From the NCBI RefSeq assembly GCF_002505485.1, contig NZ_DAVG01000112.1, forward strand, positions 69,005 to 133,004: DNA of 64,000 nucleotides. Reading direction: 5' to 3'. A model generated the notes under the pieces. It was not told the origin of the DNA and did not search any database. It saw only the letters and a list, made by a program, of their open reading frames with translations. This document shows, piece by piece, positions 60,489 to 64,000 of this stretch (its first letter is position 1; each line of letters opens with the position of its first letter). The DNA comes from Methanosarcina sp. UBA5. Lineage in GTDB: Archaea; Halobacteriota; Methanosarcinia; Methanosarcinales; Methanosarcinaceae. Made by a program: the position numbers and the translations under genes.

Positions 60489-62402
60489 TCACAGTAGCCT
60501 TACGGTCTCAAGGTTTGTAAGAGCCCGAGTCTCAATCTTCAGCTTCTTGTAAACCGAACTTGCCAGGTCAACGCAGGCTTTTTCATCCCCATGCTCGGTA
60601 AATACCCTTTCCGGACGGGGCTGCATCCTCTTGATGTAATCCATAAGCTGTCTCCTATCAGAGTGGCCTGAGAAACCATCAACTACCTGGATTTCCATGT
60701 TTAATTTCAGGATTTCGGTGCTTCCACCCTTTCCTGCCATCGGGATTTCTTTCCATCCTTTCTGGATTCTACGTCCGATTGTTCCATCGGCCTGGTACCC
60801 TACAAACACCAGAGAATTGCGCGGGTCATCGGCAAAGGCTTTGAAATATTCCATAACCGGCCCCCCGTTCATCATGCCCGAAGTCGCGAGAATAACACAG
60901 GGATGAGGATTCTGAATTATCTTCTGGCGCATGTCGTGGGAGTCAACGGGCTTGAAGCATTCGGACAGGAAGGGATTCTGGCCTTTCTGGAAGATCAGTT
61001 TCCTCAGGTCATTGTTCAGGTACTCGGGATGTGTAGCGTGAATTGCCGTCGCTTCCCAGATCATTCCGTCCAGATAGACCGGAACTTCAGGAATCAGCCC
61101 TTTTCTTATGGACTCTTCAAGCACTATCATAACTTCCTGGCTTCGACCGACTGCAAATGCCGGGATGACACAAATTCCTCCCCTTTCTACAGTATTTTTA
61201 ACTAACATCTGCAGGTGCCTTTCGGCGTCTTTAAGTGAGGGCTGGAAAGCATTGGAATTTCCATAAGTAGCTTCACTGACAACAGTTTCGACTCTTGGAA
61301 ACTTATTGACAGCAGGATCAAAAAGCCGCGTCTTCTCATATTTGTAGTCTCCAGTAAAGACGACGTTATGAAGCCCGTCTCCAATATGGAAATGAGAAAT
61401 AGCCGATCCCAGAATATGACCTGCATTATGGAAAGTCAGTTTGATATCAGGAGCGATATCCGTTACTTCCTCGTAGTCCAGAGGAATCGTGTGTTTGAGA
61501 GCCTTTGCTACCATGCCTGACTCATAGGGAATCTTCTTCCCTTCTTTTACTGCCACATCGATGTAGTCAAGCTGGAGCAGCACCATTAAATCCCGTGTAG
61601 GGGGAGTGCAGTAGACAGGCCCCTCATACCCGTATTTGAAAAGCAAAGGAACAAGCCCCTGATGATCCAGGTGAGCGTGAGTAACTATCACGGCATCGAT
61701 CTGGTTTAAGGGAAAAACTTCAGGAACATACAGGTAAGGAGTCATGTTTTCATCCGAACCTACATTGACTCCACAGTCGATCAGGATTCGGGATTCTGGA
61801 GTTGAGAGCAGGAAACAACTCCGCCCTACTTCTCTGCAGCCCCCAAGCGATGTAACCCTTACCCACTGATCTTTAGAGGTACATTCTTTGTGAATCTTCC
61901 TCCCCACCGATTTAAGAATCTCTTTTCTTTCCTTGAGATTGTTTCTCATAAACTCCCTAATATTCTTTACTGTACGAGATTTGATAGGGGGAGTCCGCAC
62001 AACCTTTGGAATCCAGCCGATCTGTTTTGTGATCTCACGGAGGGTAGCTCCATGCTTTCCTATCACAAGACCAGGCTTTTCAGCTTCAATAATTACTTCT
62101 CCGGAATCTGGGTCAAAATAATAGCTTGAGATTACGGATTCTTTTGGAACAACTTCTTCAATTATAGAAATAGAGTCTTCAGGAGTTGCCAGCACCCTGG
62201 GGTCAGGGCGCATGGCAATCCGCGTTCTGAGTTCTTTTGCGAGGTTGCGAATAATATTCCCATCGTCTGCGAATTTGCGGGGTTCCTCAGTATATAGCAC
62301 AAGCTGAGGCCCTTCAAATTCCACATCGGTAATTGTAACTCCCGCGGGTAGGTTTTTCTCAATTTTATGTTTGAGGTCTAATAGCACATCTTCAATAGGC
62401 AT
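60489..62402 (-). CDS. fttA: Beta-CASP ribonuclease / archaeal termination factor aCPSF1 (FttA)
   Basis: FttA cuts nascent RNA and ends transcription in archaea. The 637-residue protein has N-terminal KH domains (residues about 1-175; GKHGATLREITKQIGW is the GxxG loop), then a metallo-beta-lactamase fold with HAHLDHQGLVPLL, GDYKYEKTRLFDP and SGHSDRRQLMDYI, and the beta-CASP insert between. The frame includes a TTG codon just before the ATG at 62402, which follows AAGGAAGA. It lies upstream of no other gene in the same direction until the proteasome subunit. Confidence 0.94.
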   Translation of the reverse strand: MPIEDVLLDLKHKIEKNLPAGVTITDVEFEGPQLVLYTEEPRKFADDGNIIRNLAKELRTRIAMRPDPRVLATPEDSISIIEEVVPKESVISSYYFDPDSGEVIIEAEKPGLVIGKHGATLREITKQIGWIPKVVRTPPIKSRTVKNIREFMRNNLKERKEILKSVGRKIHKECTSKDQWVRVTSLGGCREVGRSCFLLSTPESRILIDCGVNVGSDENMTPYLYVPEVFPLNQIDAVIVTHAHLDHQGLVPLLFKYGYEGPVYCTPPTRDLMVLLQLDYIDVAVKEGKKIPYESGMVAKALKHTIPLDYEEVTDIAPDIKLTFHNAGHILGSAISHFHIGDGLHNVVFTGDYKYEKTRLFDPAVNKFPRVETVVSEATYGNSNAFQPSLKDAERHLQMLVKNTVERGGICVIPAFAVGRSQEVMIVLEESIRKGLIPEVPVYLDGMIWEATAIHATHPEYLNNDLRKLIFQKGQNPFLSECFKPVDSHDMRQKIIQNPHPCVILATSGMMNGGPVMEYFKAFADDPRNSLVFVGYQADGTIGRRIQKGWKEIPMAGKGGSTEILKLNMEIQVVDGFSGHSDRRQLMDYIKRMQPRPERVFTEHGDEKACVDLASSVYKKLKIETRALTNLETVRLL

Positions 62403-62509
62403 CAAGAATCTTCCTTTTTGTCAAAAAATGAAAAAATATATAGATATTGGAAAAACGATAGGTTGAAAAAGATGTTAGTTAGTGTTAAAATAAAAAACCA
62501 ACAATTAAG

Positions 62510-63145
62510 TTATTTAGTTAATAAAGCCCTTCTGGATTTTACATCTTCAGGGTCCAGCCTCGTGAAAGCCTCCTTAGTAATTACCACTACATCGACATTC
62601 TCTCCAGACGCTGAATCCCTTTTGGTTGCATTGTGAATTGCCCTGATAGCAAGATCGAGACCTTCTTTTACAGTCATATCCTCCCTGTACTGGTCTTCCA
62701 GTATCCCGTAAGCCATGGGAGAACCTGAACCCGTTGCCGAGATCCTCGTCTCTTCAATACTTCCTCCCATTGCATCCAGTGAGTAGACTCCAGGTCCGTT
62801 TTTGTCAACTCCTCCGATAATGAGCTGAACCATCATAGGATAGTAGCGGTTACCATTCAAGAAGTTTGACATTAAAGTTGCAATACCTTTTATTGTCATC
62901 GACTCGTTTCTGCGCATCTTGTAGAGCTGTGACTCTACACTTACGAGCCGCACAAGTTGCTGGGCATCCCCTACCGAACCGGCAGTGGTCATTGCTACAA
63001 GGTCGTCGATCTGGTAAACCTTCTTTGCAGTTTTACTTGCGATGAAATTCCCCATTGTGGCTCTCTGTTCACTTGCGAGCACAACACCATCGGTACAAAC
63101 TACTCCTACGGTAGTTGTGCCCTTTAGATATTTGTCATTATCCAT
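62510..63145 (-). CDS. psmB: Proteasome beta subunit
   Basis: This is the catalytic 20S proteasome subunit. MDNDKYLKG is a 9-residue propeptide cut before the catalytic Thr of TTTVGVVCTDG; the conserved GSGSPMAYGILE and ATKRDSASGENVDVVVIT motifs are also present. The ATG at 63145 is preferred to that at 63151 because GAGGGT then has normal spacing. It works with the alpha subunit, not in this window. Confidence 0.97.
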   Translation of the reverse strand: MDNDKYLKGTTTVGVVCTDGVVLASEQRATMGNFIASKTAKKVYQIDDLVAMTTAGSVGDAQQLVRLVSVESQLYKMRRNESMTIKGIATLMSNFLNGNRYYPMMVQLIIGGVDKNGPGVYSLDAMGGSIEETRISATGSGSPMAYGILEDQYREDMTVKEGLDLAIRAIHNATKRDSASGENVDVVVITKEAFTRLDPEDVKSRRALLTK

Positions 63146-63402
63146 AAACATACCCTCATAATAAGTTAAAAATGAGAAAATGTCGCTAAAAAAAATGTTT
63201 TAGTGAGGTAAATATTTTTAACTTAAATAGCAGGATTTAGCACTTCATTATCTCATTATTAATATCGCTATATATAAGTTTTCCTTCTCTTTTATATTGA
63301 AAGCGTCTAAATTTAAATTTAAAGGAAGATTTGGCAAAATAATTTTCTCTTTTTTCGTTTACAGGATATATAGATCTCCTCATATCCCAAAAAATCCAAA
63401 AT

Positions 63403-63915
63403 TTAAAGAAAAAGTCTCTCGACCTCTTCAGCAAGTTTATTTACTCTCTGAATCACATTTTCGGGTATTTCTTGCTTACGCATGAGCTCAGTTCTCTCAG
63501 CTACAGTGATCCTGCTCGTTCCCTTAACAAGGTTATCGGCATGGGCAACGATTTTTTCCTCAAGGCTTCGCGGGAAATAATCATCCTCCGGAAGCCCTAA
63601 ACTCCTTGCCTCTTCTTTTGAGATCCCTGCTCCTATATGTCTTTTTATTATTTCGGAAATCTCGGGCTCGACTCCCTTGATCCTGGCTAGCCTGTACCCT
63701 TCTACCGCATGAGCGATTTTATGAGTTTTACACCTCCCAAAATCGTGAAGAAGGGCCCCGACTTCAACCAGTTCTGGGTTTACGTTATGTCCTGCTGCTT
63801 TTGCTTTATTTGCAATCTCAACTGCAAGCGATGCGACTTCCTTACAGTGTGCTATCACATTTGGAGCACATCCGTATTCTTCAAGTAGCTTCATTGCTTC
63901 GGCTTGGGTGGTCAA
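63403..63915 (-). CDS. HD-domain protein (TIGR00295 type)
   Basis: The 170-residue protein has the HD pattern: NVIAHCKEV with a first His, GALLHDFGRCKTHKIAHAVEGY with the HD pair, and AHADNLVKG. Such proteins are metal-dependent phosphohydrolases; the archaeal TIGR00295 family has no known substrate. It starts 10 bases after the preceding gene and probably shares its transcript. Confidence 0.88.
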   Translation of the reverse strand: MTTQAEAMKLLEEYGCAPNVIAHCKEVASLAVEIANKAKAAGHNVNPELVEVGALLHDFGRCKTHKIAHAVEGYRLARIKGVEPEISEIIKRHIGAGISKEEARSLGLPEDDYFPRSLEEKIVAHADNLVKGTSRITVAERTELMRKQEIPENVIQRVNKLAEEVERLFL

Positions 63916-63925
63916 GGCAGATCAC

Positions 63926-64000
63926 TTACGCTGAACTAAGAGCATCTACACGTTTTCTCAGGACATCAATAAAATGCGAGTTGTCGTAGAAGACCAGGTC
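63926..64000 (-). CDS. C-terminal end of an upstream gene, cut by the window
   Basis: The minus frame reads DLVFYDNSHFIDVLRKRVDA and LSSA before the stop at 63926-63928. Only 24 residues are visible, so the product cannot be named. It is upstream of the HD gene in the same direction, 10 bases away. Confidence 0.6.
   Translation of the reverse strand, partial: DLVFYDNSHFIDVLRKRVDALSSA

Overview
The window reads as chromosomal DNA of a methanogenic archaeon of the genus Methanosarcina. The evidence is a complete energy-converting hydrogenase operon (echABCDEF), an archaeal-type nif operon with two PII-like genes between nifH and nifD, archaeal prolyl-tRNA synthetase, proteasome beta subunit, beta-CASP termination factor, FtsZ/SepF, a geranylgeranyl reductase family protein for archaeal lipids, AT-rich intergenic DNA with TTTAWATA-type TATA boxes, and an intron-free tRNA cluster. 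The ech operon argues for a hydrogen-metabolising lineage (M. barkeri/M. mazei type) rather than M. acetivorans. This is inferred from gene content only; no search was run.

Layout. 1-6.3 kb: a metallophosphoesterase cut by the window edge, a methyltransferase, a half-size TauE/SafE permease, a DEAD-box helicase and a GNAT acetyltransferase. 6.7-12 kb: the ech operon on the minus strand, with a strong hairpin after it and a long leader holding three promoter-like repeats. 12.9-16.3 kb: small genes, a MITE-like element, a permease remnant, a 52-aa Cys-rich protein, an overlapping pair of YnfA-type membrane proteins and CorA. 16.5-19.6 kb: glnK-amt-amt. 19.8-24.2 kb: a methyltransferase, a GYD-family pseudogene and a 942-aa lipoprotein with two solute-binding and three Cache-like domains. 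24.3-34 kb: nifH-nifI1-nifI2-nifD-nifK-nifE-nifN followed by modB-modC. 34-40 kb: geranylgeranyl reductase, a TPR protein, a secreted protein, pyruvate kinase and class I aldolase. 40.2-40.6 kb: two identical tRNA-Asn genes around a CAU tRNA. 41-47.6 kb: two zinc-ribbon microproteins, CobT-like protein, ProS, ZPR1, SepF and a PUA protein. 47.7-54 kb: two MFS paralogues, repeat-rich DNA and a divergent membrane pyrophosphatase. 55.3-64 kb: DHPS-like protein, FtsZ, HAD phosphatase, FttA/aCPSF1, proteasome beta, an HD-domain protein and the tail of one more gene.

How the genes work together. glnK-amt-amt and nif form a nitrogen block: ammonium uptake and sensing, then N2 fixation with NifI1/NifI2 control of the enzyme. 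Both blocks start with a TATA box followed by a similar 14-bp GG-N10-CC element at the expected transcription start, which suggests a shared NrpR-type repressor. The ModBC pair would supply molybdate, but its binding protein is missing. Ech couples ferredoxin and H2 to ion translocation and could supply reduced ferredoxin, which nitrogenase also needs. SepF and FtsZ are division partners.

The most interesting items are the orphan multi-domain sensor-like lipoprotein, the small Cys-rich and zinc-ribbon proteins, the hairpin array ahead of cobT, the divergent pyrophosphatase, the matched nif/glnK operators and the triplicated promoter-like module upstream of ech. I did not find a clearly new multi-gene defence or mobile system here.
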